In this document: one piece after another, positions 1 to 6,866 of the stretch
How the letters are laid out: every line of letters starts with the position of its first letter
Position numbering within the stretch: the stretch's first letter is position 1
Source of the DNA: Bacteroidota bacterium
GTDB lineage: Bacteria; Bacteroidota; Bacteroidia; Chitinophagales; Chitinophagaceae
Reading direction: 5' to 3'
Assembly: GCA_030706685.1 (NCBI GenBank)
Contig: JAUZOA010000046.1
Location: forward strand, 1 to 40,121
Length of the DNA: 40,121 nt
Notes under the pieces: model-generated
Seen by the model: the letters and a program-made list of their open reading frames with translations, nothing else
Database searches by the model: none
Told to the model about the DNA's origin: nothing
Translations under genes and position numbers: made by a program

Positions 1-1059
1 AATCAGCTTGTCAACAAAGAATAACCGGCTTTCAAACATTTTCTGGTGAATCAATACTGACCCTTTTGCCTGTATCGCCGTTACCAGCACAATGCTTAAT
101 AAGTCAGGTGTAAACCCGGGCCAGGGATGATCATAAATAGTGAGCACCGACCCATCGAGGAAAGTTTGTATCTCGTAGACCTCCTGGGACGGAATATGAA
201 TATCATCGCCTGTAAAATTCATTTGAATACCAAGCTGCTGGAATTTTCCGGGTATGACGCCGAGATGTTCAATGCCCGCGTCTTTGATGGTAATATCGCT
301 TTGCGTCATGGCAGCCAACCCGATGAATGAACCTACTTCTATCATATCAGGCAACAGGCGATGCTCTGTGCCTCCCAGGTAACTTACTCCTTCAATCGTC
401 AGCATATTACTGCCAATGCCATTGATCTTTGCGCCCATTCGTGTAAGCATTTTGCAGAGTTGCTGTACATAAGGTTCGCAGGCCGCATTGTAAATGGTGG
501 TAGTATCCCTTGCCATCACTGCCGCCATAATGATATTAGCCGTACCTGTTACGGATGGTTCATCAAGCAATAAATGAGTTCCTTTCAGTTTAGGCGCTTC
601 AAGGTGAAAGAAGCCGTCATCGGCATGATAATTAAATGCAGCTCCTAATTTTTCAAAGCCGATAATATGGGTATCCAATCGTCTCCTTCCAATTTTATCC
701 CCTCCCGGTTTTGGAATAAAAGCTTTGCGGAAACGGGAGAGCATCGGACCTGCCAGCATGATCGCGCCCCGGAGTTTCCCGCTTTTCATTTTATAATCCT
801 CACTGTGCAGGTAATCAATATTTACATTGTCGGCCTGGAAAATGCAGGTATCCCGCCGGGGTCTTTCGATTTTTACATTCATTTCACCCAGCAACTCGAT
901 CAATAAATTGACATCCAGTATATCGGGGATATTCGTGACAGTGATTTTTTCCGGTGTCAATAAAACAGCGCTGATGATCTGTAACGCTTCGTTCTTGGCG
1001 CCTTGCGGAACGATCTCACCGTTTAGTTTTTTACCTCCCTTTACTTCAAAAGAATACAT
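1..1059 (-). CDS. murA: UDP-N-acetylglucosamine 1-carboxyvinyltransferase (MurA), 3'-truncated by window edge
   Basis: MurA transfers enolpyruvate from PEP to UDP-GlcNAc, the first committed step of peptidoglycan synthesis in the cytoplasm. Reading the minus strand from ATG at 1059 gives 353 uninterrupted codons that run off the left edge; the family is about 430-440 residues, so some 80 C-terminal residues are missing. It starts MYSFEVKGGKKLNGE, continues with PQGAKNEALQI (substrate-binding KN pair), then GRRRLDTH and LLDEPSVTGTANI, all in the order expected of the EPSP/MurA fold. The catalytic-loop segment reads KPGGDKIG, so the residue equivalent to E. coli Cys115 is Asp121 (codon 697-699). 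From memory, Asp here is usual in Bacteroidota MurA and is linked to fosfomycin insensitivity in other bacteria. The DUF4290 gene lies just upstream on the same strand, separated by a hairpin. Confidence 0.96.
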   Translation of the reverse strand, partial: MYSFEVKGGKKLNGEIVPQGAKNEALQIISAVLLTPEKITVTNIPDILDVNLLIELLGEMNVKIERPRRDTCIFQADNVNIDYLHSEDYKMKSGKLRGAIMLAGPMLSRFRKAFIPKPGGDKIGRRRLDTHIIGFEKLGAAFNYHADDGFFHLEAPKLKGTHLLLDEPSVTGTANIIMAAVMARDTTTIYNAACEPYVQQLCKMLTRMGAKINGIGSNMLTIEGVSYLGGTEHRLLPDMIEVGSFIGLAAMTQSDITIKDAGIEHLGVIPGKFQQLGIQMNFTGDDIHIPSQEVYEIQTFLDGSVLTIYDHPWPGFTPDLLSIVLVTAIQAKGSVLIHQKMFESRLFFVDKLI

Positions 1060-1152
1060 GCTGGTTATTAGTTAATAAGGATATTATTAAGTATATAAAA
1101 TATCTAAGGTATTTTACGCATACATAAAGAATACTGGCGCAAGGTAAAAATA

Positions 1153-1181
1153 AAAAAGCCGGCAGGTGCCTGTCAGCTTTT
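1153..1181 (-). terminator. Hairpin between DUF4290 gene and murA
   Basis: A G/C-rich stem (AAAAAGC.GGCAGG paired with CCTGTC.GCTTTT, one G-T pair and one mismatch) with a very short loop and A/T runs on both sides. It follows the DUF4290 stop on the minus strand and precedes murA, so it may end or attenuate transcription into murA. The A/T flanks would allow it to work in either direction. Confidence 0.5.
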
Positions 1182-1213
1182 AACTTTATATACTCTATAT
1201 ACTTTTCAACTAC

Positions 1214-1906
1214 CTAGTATCTTTTCTTCTTAAAACCTCCTCCGCCTCCCCGGTCCCCGCGGTTATCACTTCTTCGTCCTCCACCGCCACCTCCATTATT
1301 GCGATGCTGGAACTTCTGGCGCGGTTTGCCATAACCACCGCGGTCCCTGTCGCGACTGTCCTGCGGGCGGAATGCTTTTACATAGGGAGTATTTGTAAAC
1401 GTGAGCTGTCCGTCTGTAATTCCGGTCAATTCACTTTGAATGGCATCGTCATGTACTATTTCCTTATGCCAGTTATTATAAGCCAGCTTCATATAGTAGG
1501 CAATAGCATTGGCAAAACCTAAACGCTTATCCGGATCTTCTTCCTGCAATGCTTTTTTAATGACTATTTCGAGGTTCTTGCCGAGATGAGAATGCTTGGG
1601 ATGGCGTTTGGGATAGGGTAAAGGCTTGGGCCTTTCACTCAATGATTCCCTGGTCGGGATCGGGTAAGGGGATTTTACTTCCAGCTTAAAAGAGGAGATC
1701 AGGAAAAGGTGATCCCATAATTTATGGCGAAAATCTTCTACATTTTTTAAATGGGGATTGAGAAAACCCATCAATTCTATGACTGCCTGCGCATTCCGCT
1801 GCCTGCGCTCTGGCTCTTCAATGGTCAGCAAGTGTTCGATCATCTTCTGAACATGACGGCCGTATTCACGCATCACAAGGCCGTTTCTTGTAGTATTATA
1901 TTCCAT
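1214..1906 (-). CDS. DUF4290 family protein with Gly/Arg-rich tail
   Basis: A 230-residue protein of a Bacteroidota-restricted family of unknown function. Residues 1-165 form a helical domain starting MEYNTTRNGLVMREYGRHVQ, with HLLTIEEPERRQRNAQAVIELM and LWDHLFLISSF, the segments by which I recognise DUF4290. From about residue 180 the chain becomes low complexity, with RDRDRGGYGKPRQKF, a run of six glycines and RGDRGGGGGFKKKRY at the end. This resembles an RGG box, which in other proteins binds RNA; that role is inferred here. The gene sits directly upstream of murA, an arrangement I recall from other Bacteroidota. No signal peptide or membrane segment is visible, so it is likely cytoplasmic. 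A TACATTTG box lies 22 bases upstream. Confidence 0.88.
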   Translation of the reverse strand: MEYNTTRNGLVMREYGRHVQKMIEHLLTIEEPERRQRNAQAVIELMGFLNPHLKNVEDFRHKLWDHLFLISSFKLEVKSPYPIPTRESLSERPKPLPYPKRHPKHSHLGKNLEIVIKKALQEEDPDKRLGFANAIAYYMKLAYNNWHKEIVHDDAIQSELTGITDGQLTFTNTPYVKAFRPQDSRDRDRGGYGKPRQKFQHRNNGGGGGGRRSDNRGDRGGGGGFKKKRY

Positions 1907-1927
1907 TAAAAAAAATTAGTGAAAAAG

Positions 1928-1935
1928 CAAATGTA
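1928..1935 (-). promoter_or_regulatory. TACATTTG promoter -7 box (DUF4290 gene)
   Basis: Minus-strand TACATTTG fits the Bacteroidota primary-sigma -7 consensus TAnnTTTG and lies 22 bases before the ATG. I do not see a clear TTTG -33 box at the right spacing. Confidence 0.5.
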
Positions 1936-1982
1936 AGAAAGTACTGCCAGTAATGAAAATACCCCTGCTAAAGGGTAAAAAG

Positions 1983-2010
1983 AAGGGGCCCCGAACCAAG
2001 GCCCCTTTTA
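1983..2010 (-). terminator. Rho-independent terminator after the T9SS-sorted protein gene
   Basis: AAGGGGCC (1983-1990) pairs perfectly with GGCCCCTT (2000-2007) around a 9-base loop. On the minus strand the stem follows the stop at 2040 by about 30 bases and is followed by a T-rich run (complement of the AAAA at 1977-1981). Confidence 0.75.
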
Positions 2011-2039
2011 CAAGCCACCATCCTCTTCCACCTAAGAGG

Positions 2040-3239
2040 TCATTTAATTAAAAGTTGATTGACGCAGGACGCCTGGCTTTTCACATCAGTTAATCTTAAC
2101 CAGTAAACACCACGTTCCAGTGAAGCCACTTGTACATACGATGATCCTGTCAGGCTAAGATCTTTTTTCACCATCGTTTGTCCCTGCGTATTATATATCT
2201 GGATATTGAAACGTCCGCTTGTAATATTATCAAATTTGATACCAACAATCCCATTTGAGGGATTAGGGGAAAGGGTAAATTTTGGAAAATCGGAGTTTTC
2301 CAGCGTTACTTGTTTAATATTACTAAAGCGGGTGTAACCATTTGAGTAGACTTGCTTTACCCTGAAATAATAAACCCCGTTTTCCCCTGAGACAGCCCTA
2401 TAGGTAATCCTGTAAGGATCATTGCTGATTGTATTTTTAGGAGCCGAGCCAAAACTTGCAAAATCATGACCATTCCGGCTTACTTGCGCCTCATAGTGAT
2501 AGTCAGAAAAAGGGTCTTCGGCCTCAGTCCATTTTAATTCTGCCCTGTCTGCCGCCAGCTTTGTAAGGCTAAACTCGAGGATATCGAGGGGAAGTATGGC
2601 AGGCGGGCAGGTACAGTATTGAAAATGAAAATTGACAAGGCCTGAACTAAGCACAAAAGTCAGTGAACTGCCGCCTGTAACAATACCTATTGCATTTGCA
2701 TCAATAGTGTAATTGTAGGTAACACTGTCGTTGACCCCATAAAATTGACCTATTGTAGCCGAGTCGCTGATATTTGCACATAGCACTTTCGTTAGAACTG
2801 TATCAGAGCCATGGGAGTAAAAATCAGGGCCGGAGCCAAAGACTCCATTGGTAGCTGCAAGCGGGAAAGGTCCAAAGCTTAAGTTGGCGTTGCTGGTAAG
2901 ATAAGTAGGTATGCCGGGCCCCGTAATGGTGTCATTCCTGGAGTAGGTATAACTGCCGGTTTGAGGGGCATTGGTAAAATTTTCCAGCGCCACGGTATCG
3001 ATTATTCCCTTTATTGTGACGCAAAGTTTTACGCAGGTAACCATCCCATTCAACGGATCAAACTTCGGGAATTTAACCTGCGTTGCCACGATGCCCGATC
3101 CGAAAACAATCGTAGTATCATAAGCTGTTTGGCCGCCTGTTTGGCCGTTGGGGCATTGCGCGTAACTCAGGTGGCTGAATATCAGCAGGAAGAGAAGGAG
3201 GATTGTAACACTAAAAAAACGAGCGTACACATGTTTCAT
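2040..3239 (-). CDS. Secreted protein with choice-of-anchor E-like domain and type IX C-terminal sorting domain
   Basis: A 399-residue exported protein. Residues 1-27 are a Sec signal peptide (hydrophobic core TILLLFLLIFSHLSYA, cleavage before Q). Residues about 50-210 resemble the choice-of-anchor E domain found in bacterial surface proteins, with FPKFDPLNGMVTCVKLCVTI and two cysteine pairs; this assignment is from memory. Residues about 225-315 look like a fibronectin III-type beta sandwich (AELKWTEAEDPFSDYHYEAQ, then YYFRVKQVYSNG). The last 80 residues (FTLSPNPSNGIVGIKF, then GVYWLRL) match the type A sorting domain that sends cargo through the type IX system and is removed at the cell surface. 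The substrate or surface role is unknown. The gene is monocistronic, with its own promoter box and terminator. Confidence 0.85.
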   Translation of the reverse strand: MKHVYARFFSVTILLLFLLIFSHLSYAQCPNGQTGGQTAYDTTIVFGSGIVATQVKFPKFDPLNGMVTCVKLCVTIKGIIDTVALENFTNAPQTGSYTYSRNDTITGPGIPTYLTSNANLSFGPFPLAATNGVFGSGPDFYSHGSDTVLTKVLCANISDSATIGQFYGVNDSVTYNYTIDANAIGIVTGGSSLTFVLSSGLVNFHFQYCTCPPAILPLDILEFSLTKLAADRAELKWTEAEDPFSDYHYEAQVSRNGHDFASFGSAPKNTISNDPYRITYRAVSGENGVYYFRVKQVYSNGYTRFSNIKQVTLENSDFPKFTLSPNPSNGIVGIKFDNITSGRFNIQIYNTQGQTMVKKDLSLTGSSYVQVASLERGVYWLRLTDVKSQASCVNQLLIK

Positions 3240-3274
3240 AGAGTTACAGTTTTGGCTTTACATAATCGGGTACA

Positions 3275-3282
3275 CAAACATA
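3275..3282 (-). promoter_or_regulatory. TATGTTTG promoter -7 box (T9SS-sorted protein)
   Basis: Minus-strand TATGTTTG matches TAnnTTTG and lies 36 bases before the start codon at 3239. No convincing -33 box is seen. Confidence 0.45.
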
Positions 3283-3502
3283 AAAGTAGGCCGGTTGTCC
3301 ATAGCAGACAATTGTATATATGCCCGATTTTCTGAGCCGTATTATGTGAATAACAAATGAAATAATTCGTGCTGTTTTTACACCTGTGATGGGGGAAAAT
3401 AAAACGCAAAAGCCCGGCTGCTCTTTGATTTCATACTATAGCAGCTGTTATATTTATACGGGAATAAGAAATAGTACAAATTACAATCCTGTTATCAACA
3501 AG

Positions 3503-3510
3503 TACATTTG
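3503..3510 (+). promoter_or_regulatory. TACATTTG promoter -7 box (glycosyltransferase)
   Basis: TACATTTG matches TAnnTTTG and ends 10 bases before the ATG at 3521. It lies inside the longer open frame that begins at 3386, which supports 3521 as the real start. Confidence 0.55.
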
Positions 3511-3520
3511 CAGTTACCGG

Positions 3521-4645
3521 ATGAATATTGCTGTTAATACACGTTTTTTGCTGGACGATTATCTTGAAGGGTATGGCTATTTCTTATATGAAAGCTTTAG
3601 CCGTATTACCAGGGCGCATCCTGAACAACAGTTCATTTTTATTTTCGACAGGTCATATGATAAAAAGTTTGTATTTGCCCCGAATGTAAAGCCCATTATT
3701 GTCAGCCCGGCCGCACGGCATCCTTTGTTGTGGAAACTCTGGTACGATGTAAAAGTGCCTTTGGTACTGAAAAAAATGAAAGCAGACATATTTGTTTCCT
3801 GTGACGGGTTTTGTTCCCTGGCCACAAAAATTCCTCAATGCCTGCTTATCCATGATCTTTCTTTTCTTCATTATCCTTCCTTCATCAAACGATCTCATTT
3901 TCTTTTTTATAAACATTATACGCCAAAATTTTTGCAGAGAGCAAACAGGATTGTTACGGTGTCAGAATTTTCGAAACAGGATATTTTATCTCATTATAAA
4001 ACAGGCGCAGGTAAGATAGATATAGTGCCCAATGCTGTCAAAGAAGTCTTTCGCCCGGTCAATGATGCGGAAAAAGAAACTGTCAAAGCCGGGCTTACCA
4101 ATGGCAAAGAGTATTTTGTTTATGCAGGGTCTATCCATCCCCGCAAAAACTTAATGAACCTGCTGAAAGCCTTTTCCATCTTTAAAAAAAAGCAAAGGAG
4201 TAACTGGAAACTTGTATTGGCGGGAAGACTGGCCTGGAAGTACCAGCAGTTTATAGAAAACCTGAAAACATACAAGTACCGGGAGGATGTTATTTTGACT
4301 GGTTATCTTGAAGAAGAAGAATTGGCCCGGGTTATTGGATCGGCTTATGCGCTGATATACCCTTCGCTGTGGGAAGGCTTTGGTGTGCCTGTGCTCGAGG
4401 CGATAAGCTGTCATGTGCCGGTGATCACATCGGGTCATTCTGCTATGCAGGAAATTGCTAAAGATGCCGCCTTATATATCAACCCGGAGGACCATGCTGA
4501 TATGGCCGAAAAAATGTTGCTTTTATATAAAGATGAGAACCTGCGAAATGAACTGATCCAAAAAGGAAAGAAAATTATCAGCCGGTATAACTGGGACCAA
4601 TCCGCCGATCTGCTCTGGCAAAGCATCATGAAATGTAAAATTTAA
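3521..4645 (+). CDS. GT4-type glycosyltransferase
   Basis: A 374-residue GT-B glycosyltransferase that likely uses a nucleotide-sugar donor to extend a surface glycan or glycolipid; donor and acceptor cannot be read from sequence. The N-terminal half carries MNIAVNTRFLL, LLIHDLSFLHYP and IVTVSEFSKQDI, typical of mannosyltransferase-like GT4 proteins. The C-terminal half has YAGSIHPRKNL, ILTGYLEEEELA and the donor-site motif WEGFGVPVLEA with the paired glutamates (EX7E). The frame is open from 3386, but ATG at 3521 is preferred because residues before it look like non-coding translation, the family begins MNIAVNTR, and a promoter box sits just before it. No other glycan genes are adjacent; gldC follows after about 100 bases. 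Confidence 0.9.
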   Translation: MNIAVNTRFLLDDYLEGYGYFLYESFSRITRAHPEQQFIFIFDRSYDKKFVFAPNVKPIIVSPAARHPLLWKLWYDVKVPLVLKKMKADIFVSCDGFCSLATKIPQCLLIHDLSFLHYPSFIKRSHFLFYKHYTPKFLQRANRIVTVSEFSKQDILSHYKTGAGKIDIVPNAVKEVFRPVNDAEKETVKAGLTNGKEYFVYAGSIHPRKNLMNLLKAFSIFKKKQRSNWKLVLAGRLAWKYQQFIENLKTYKYREDVILTGYLEEEELARVIGSAYALIYPSLWEGFGVPVLEAISCHVPVITSGHSAMQEIAKDAALYINPEDHADMAEKMLLLYKDENLRNELIQKGKKIISRYNWDQSADLLWQSIMKCKI

Positions 4646-4660
4646 AACGGGTGTCTTGTG

Positions 4661-4695
4661 CCGGGAGAGCCCTTCTTTTTACATTCTTCTCCCGG
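4661..4695. repeat. Small inverted repeat between glycosyltransferase gene and gldC
   Basis: CCGGGAGA (4661-4668) pairs with TCTCCCGG (4688-4695) around a 19-base loop. There is no T-run after it, so it is not a clear terminator. Confidence 0.45.
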
Positions 4696-4723
4696 GAGTT
4701 ACCGGGATTAGATTTCCCCTGAT

Positions 4724-4731
4724 TACCTTTG
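4724..4731 (+). promoter_or_regulatory. TACCTTTG promoter -7 box (gldC)
   Basis: TACCTTTG fits TAnnTTTG and ends 19 bases before the gldC ATG. Confidence 0.55.
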
Positions 4732-4750
4732 CATTTTCCAATTAATTTAT

Positions 4751-5098
4751 ATGAGTAAGTCAACGATTACAATTGATGTCGAAATGGATGAGAAGCGTAT
4801 GCCTGAAACTATTATATGGAATGCAACGGATAATATTTCCGCGAAAGCACAAAAGTCAAAGGCAATGATGTTGTCTTTCTGGGATGGGGAAGAAAAAACA
4901 GCGCTGCGTATTGATCTCTGGACAAAAACGATGATGGTAGACGAGATGGCTGATTTTTTTTACCAGACCATGATGACCATGGCCGATACCTATGGAAGGG
5001 CTACAAATCATGCCGAAATAGTAAATGATATGAAAAAATTCGCCCACGAGTTTTATCATAAATTCCGTGAAAAGCAACTGAAAGAAAATAAAGCATAA
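4751..5098 (+). CDS. gldC: Gliding motility protein GldC
   Basis: A 115-residue cytoplasmic protein recognised as GldC by MSKSTITIDVEMDEKRMPETI, IWNATD, KAMMLSFWDGEEKTALRIDLWTK and the helical end MVDEMADFFYQTMMTMADTY. In Flavobacterium, GldC is needed for full gliding efficiency but is not a structural part of the motor or of the type IX secretion pore, and its biochemical role is unknown. It has no signal peptide and the usual length of about 110-115 residues. It has its own promoter box and is followed by a large perfect inverted repeat before yqeY. gldD and gldE lie elsewhere in this window, at the far right on the other strand. Confidence 0.93.
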   Translation: MSKSTITIDVEMDEKRMPETIIWNATDNISAKAQKSKAMMLSFWDGEEKTALRIDLWTKTMMVDEMADFFYQTMMTMADTYGRATNHAEIVNDMKKFAHEFYHKFREKQLKENKA

Positions 5099-5102
5099 AA
5101 CC

Positions 5103-5197
5103 ATGTACGATGTTAGATGTACGATGTACGCCAGTCTTATTGCTGAGAATACTTCATTTATCGGAGTGGCGTACATCGTACATCTAACATCGTACAT
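5103..5197. repeat. Perfect 31-bp inverted repeat (REP/BIME-like) between gldC and yqeY
   Basis: Positions 5103-5133 are the exact reverse complement of 5167-5197, with a 33-base loop. Each arm is itself repetitive, with GTACGATGT twice, separated by TAGAT. The element begins five bases after the gldC stop and ends 35 bases before yqeY. There is no T-run, so a simple terminator is unlikely. Its translation resembles the MYDVRCTMYDV-type spurious peptides I recall from Bacteroidota genomes, which suggests a dispersed family. Confidence 0.9.
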
Positions 5198-5232
5198 AGA
5201 TATGCCTGATCACCTGTTAAAACTTTACAACC

Positions 5233-5688
5233 ATGAGTCTTGAGCAAAAAATAATGGGAGAATTAAAAACCGCCATGCTGGCAAAAGATGAAAAGAGCCT
5301 GCGAAGCCTTCGTGCTGTTAAGGCCGCTATATTACTCGCCAAAACCTCTGAAGGCGCAGGCGGTGAGCTAAAAGAAGAAGATGAGATCAAACTCCTGCAA
5401 AAATTGGTTAAGCAAAGAAAAGACTCGCTGGAAATATATCAGCAGCAAAAACGCGCCGACCTTGCACAAAAAGAACAGGAAGAGATAGAAATCATAGAAA
5501 GATTTTTACCGAAACAGCTTTCCCCGGAAGAATTAAAAGCCCTGCTCTCAAAGATCATCGCGGATACAGGAGCCTCTTCCCCGGCCGATATGGGAAAAGT
5601 AATGGGCGCCGCTACCAAACAATTAGCCGGCAAGGCCGATGGAAAAACTATTTCATCTTTGGTAAAGGAGTTGTTAAGTAAGAATTAA
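5233..5688 (+). CDS. yqeY: GatB/YqeY domain protein
   Basis: A 151-residue protein of the YqeY family, which resembles the tail domain of the GatB amidotransferase subunit and may bind tRNA; its role is unproven. The N-terminal half is a helical bundle (MSLEQKIMGELKTAMLAKDEKSL, then AILLAKTSEGAGGELKEEDEI and LVKQRKDSLEIYQQ). The C-terminal half has the tail-domain signature ERFLPKQLSPEELKALL and DMGKVMGAATKQLAGKADGK. The length is normal for a stand-alone YqeY. It is cytoplasmic, with no signal peptide. It is followed within 10 bases by a doubtful small membrane frame and then by the CvpA-like gene. Confidence 0.93.
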   Translation: MSLEQKIMGELKTAMLAKDEKSLRSLRAVKAAILLAKTSEGAGGELKEEDEIKLLQKLVKQRKDSLEIYQQQKRADLAQKEQEEIEIIERFLPKQLSPEELKALLSKIIADTGASSPADMGKVMGAATKQLAGKADGKTISSLVKELLSKN

Positions 5689-5694
5689 AATGTG

Positions 5695-5953
5695 ATGCCA
5701 GTGTCATCCGGAGACAATAATCAGGAAGCAGGCGTGTTTGAATATATAATAGCTTTTGGCGGAATTGTAATTGGATTACTACTATTATTTAGCGGCAACA
5801 CTTCTTTCTTATCTGTCAGAAAATTTTAATAATCCCGAACCCGGTTTGCTGGTTTTAATGATAGGAGCGGTTGCTGCTTACTATTCGTTAAAAATAAACT
5901 CAAATCGAAGAACATGGTACTTGATATTATTTTTGCCGTTATTCTTATTTTAG
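5695..5953 (+). pseudogene. Possible frameshifted small membrane protein
   Basis: An ATG at 5695 opens a 44-codon frame ending at 5829 (MPVSSGDNNQEAGVFEYIIA, then a hydrophobic stretch GGIVIGLLLLFSGN). A second frame, open from 5771 to 5953 and offset by one base, continues with SENFNNPEPGLLVLMIGAVA and another hydrophobic run near its end. Joined near 5815-5825 they would make one small protein of about 85 residues with two or three membrane segments. I recognise no family. It may be a decayed gene, a sequencing error or chance; the second frame overlaps the next gene by 40 bases. Confidence 0.35.
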
Positions 5954-6456
5954 CCATCATCAAGGGCTACCAGCGCGGGTTGATCGTTGGAGTATTTTCA
6001 TTTATAGCTATCATTATTGGCCTTGCAGCAGCGATAAAATTATCAGCGGTTGTTGCCGCCTATATCGGGAAATCGCTGAAAGGATCCAATGAGTGGTTGC
6101 CTGTTATCTCTTTTGTGCTGGTCTTTTTGATCGTAGTTTTATTGGTCCGGTGGATTGCCAATATTATTCAGCGCGGCATTGAAATAGCTATGCTTGGATG
6201 GGTAAACAGGCTCGGTGGTATCCTTCTTTATGCTGCTATCAGCATTGTAGTTTTCAGTGTATTTGTTTTCTATGCAGAGCAGGTTCATCTTCTCAGGCCC
6301 CAGACAATTGACCGGTCGCTTACCTATACTTTCGTTCAGCCATGGGGGCCCAAAGCAATCAACTCATGCGCTTCCGTTATGCCGGTCTTTAAAAATATGT
6401 TTACGGAATTGAAAGACTTTTTCGGCGGTGTTTCCGATAAAATCTTCCGGGTATAA
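5914..6456 (+). CDS. CvpA family membrane protein
   Basis: A 180-residue inner-membrane protein of the CvpA (colicin V production) family. It starts MVLDIIFAVILILAIIKGYQ with the hallmark KGYQRGLI segment, followed by four predicted membrane helices (about residues 2-18, 26-48, 64-84 and 102-124), then a soluble tail of about 55 residues. Helix 3 ends with RWIANIIQRG and is followed by the conserved LGWVNRLGG motif. Homologues affect colicin V export and envelope stress in enterobacteria; the function in Bacteroidota is unknown. The tail ends in FGGVSDKIFRV. The start codon overlaps the preceding doubtful small frame. Confidence 0.88.
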   Translation: MVLDIIFAVILILAIIKGYQRGLIVGVFSFIAIIIGLAAAIKLSAVVAAYIGKSLKGSNEWLPVISFVLVFLIVVLLVRWIANIIQRGIEIAMLGWVNRLGGILLYAAISIVVFSVFVFYAEQVHLLRPQTIDRSLTYTFVQPWGPKAINSCASVMPVFKNMFTELKDFFGGVSDKIFRV

Positions 6457-6866
6457 TTCAAATTTTCCATGCAGTAAAAACCTGGTTCGAAAACCCCTTC
6501 TTTCATTGTATTTGCTATTGCCAGGCGGTGAACCGGGCGTTATGGTGGTTCAGTAAACAGAGGTTTTCTTCCCAGGAAGCATACGAACGCCCTCGTATTC
6601 ATTGTGATAGGCCTTTTAACCGAATAAAGGACATTCCGCGGGATATGGGAGACAATTATTCCGGTGATAAGGTATTCCGGCCTGGTCAACGTTATTACCT
6701 GCATCATTATGCACGAATTCATGGTCGTAAGTCGTCTTCCGGCAAACTTATCATTCAAAGTGGTCTTCAAGTGATTAACTTTGCATAGTGGAGGCCGGCA
6801 ATACTTTCACGGATTTTTTTTTGCGGCAAAACGTTTATTTTAGCAAAATTAATTGCACAGGGGAAA
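6457..6866. other. Intergenic stretch without a convincing gene
   Basis: This 410-base stretch lies between the CvpA-like gene and the hydrolase. Two overlapping frames are open (6528-6788 on plus, 6540-6770 on minus), but neither has a recognisable product. A third plus frame reads as peptide-like text with an internal stop near 6620. No tRNA, tmRNA, RNase P or SRP signature is visible. A promoter box lies at 6776. It may be a decayed gene or an unrecognised RNA. Confidence 0.4.
6776..6783 (+). promoter_or_regulatory. TAACTTTG promoter -7 box (hydrolase)
   Basis: TAACTTTG matches TAnnTTTG about 83 bases upstream of the hydrolase ATG. A closer, weaker candidate is TATTTTAG near 6836-6843. 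Confidence 0.4.

Noticed and set aside
3386-3520. N-terminal extension of the glycosyltransferase from ATG 3386
   Set aside because: Residues look like translated non-coding DNA, a promoter box lies inside it, and the family starts at MNIAVNTR.
4856-5197. Minus-strand frame MYDVRCTMYATPI... across the gldC-yqeY gap
   Set aside because: It is a translation of the inverted repeat and of the antisense of gldC; no independent evidence for a gene.
6481-6500. tRNA T-arm-like text GGTTCGAAAACC
   Set aside because: No acceptor, D or anticodon arms can be built around it.
6528-6788. Open frame on plus strand (MNRALWWF...) and opposing minus frame 6540-6770
   Set aside because: No family resemblance, atypical start codon and mutual overlap; more likely chance frames in a non-coding stretch.
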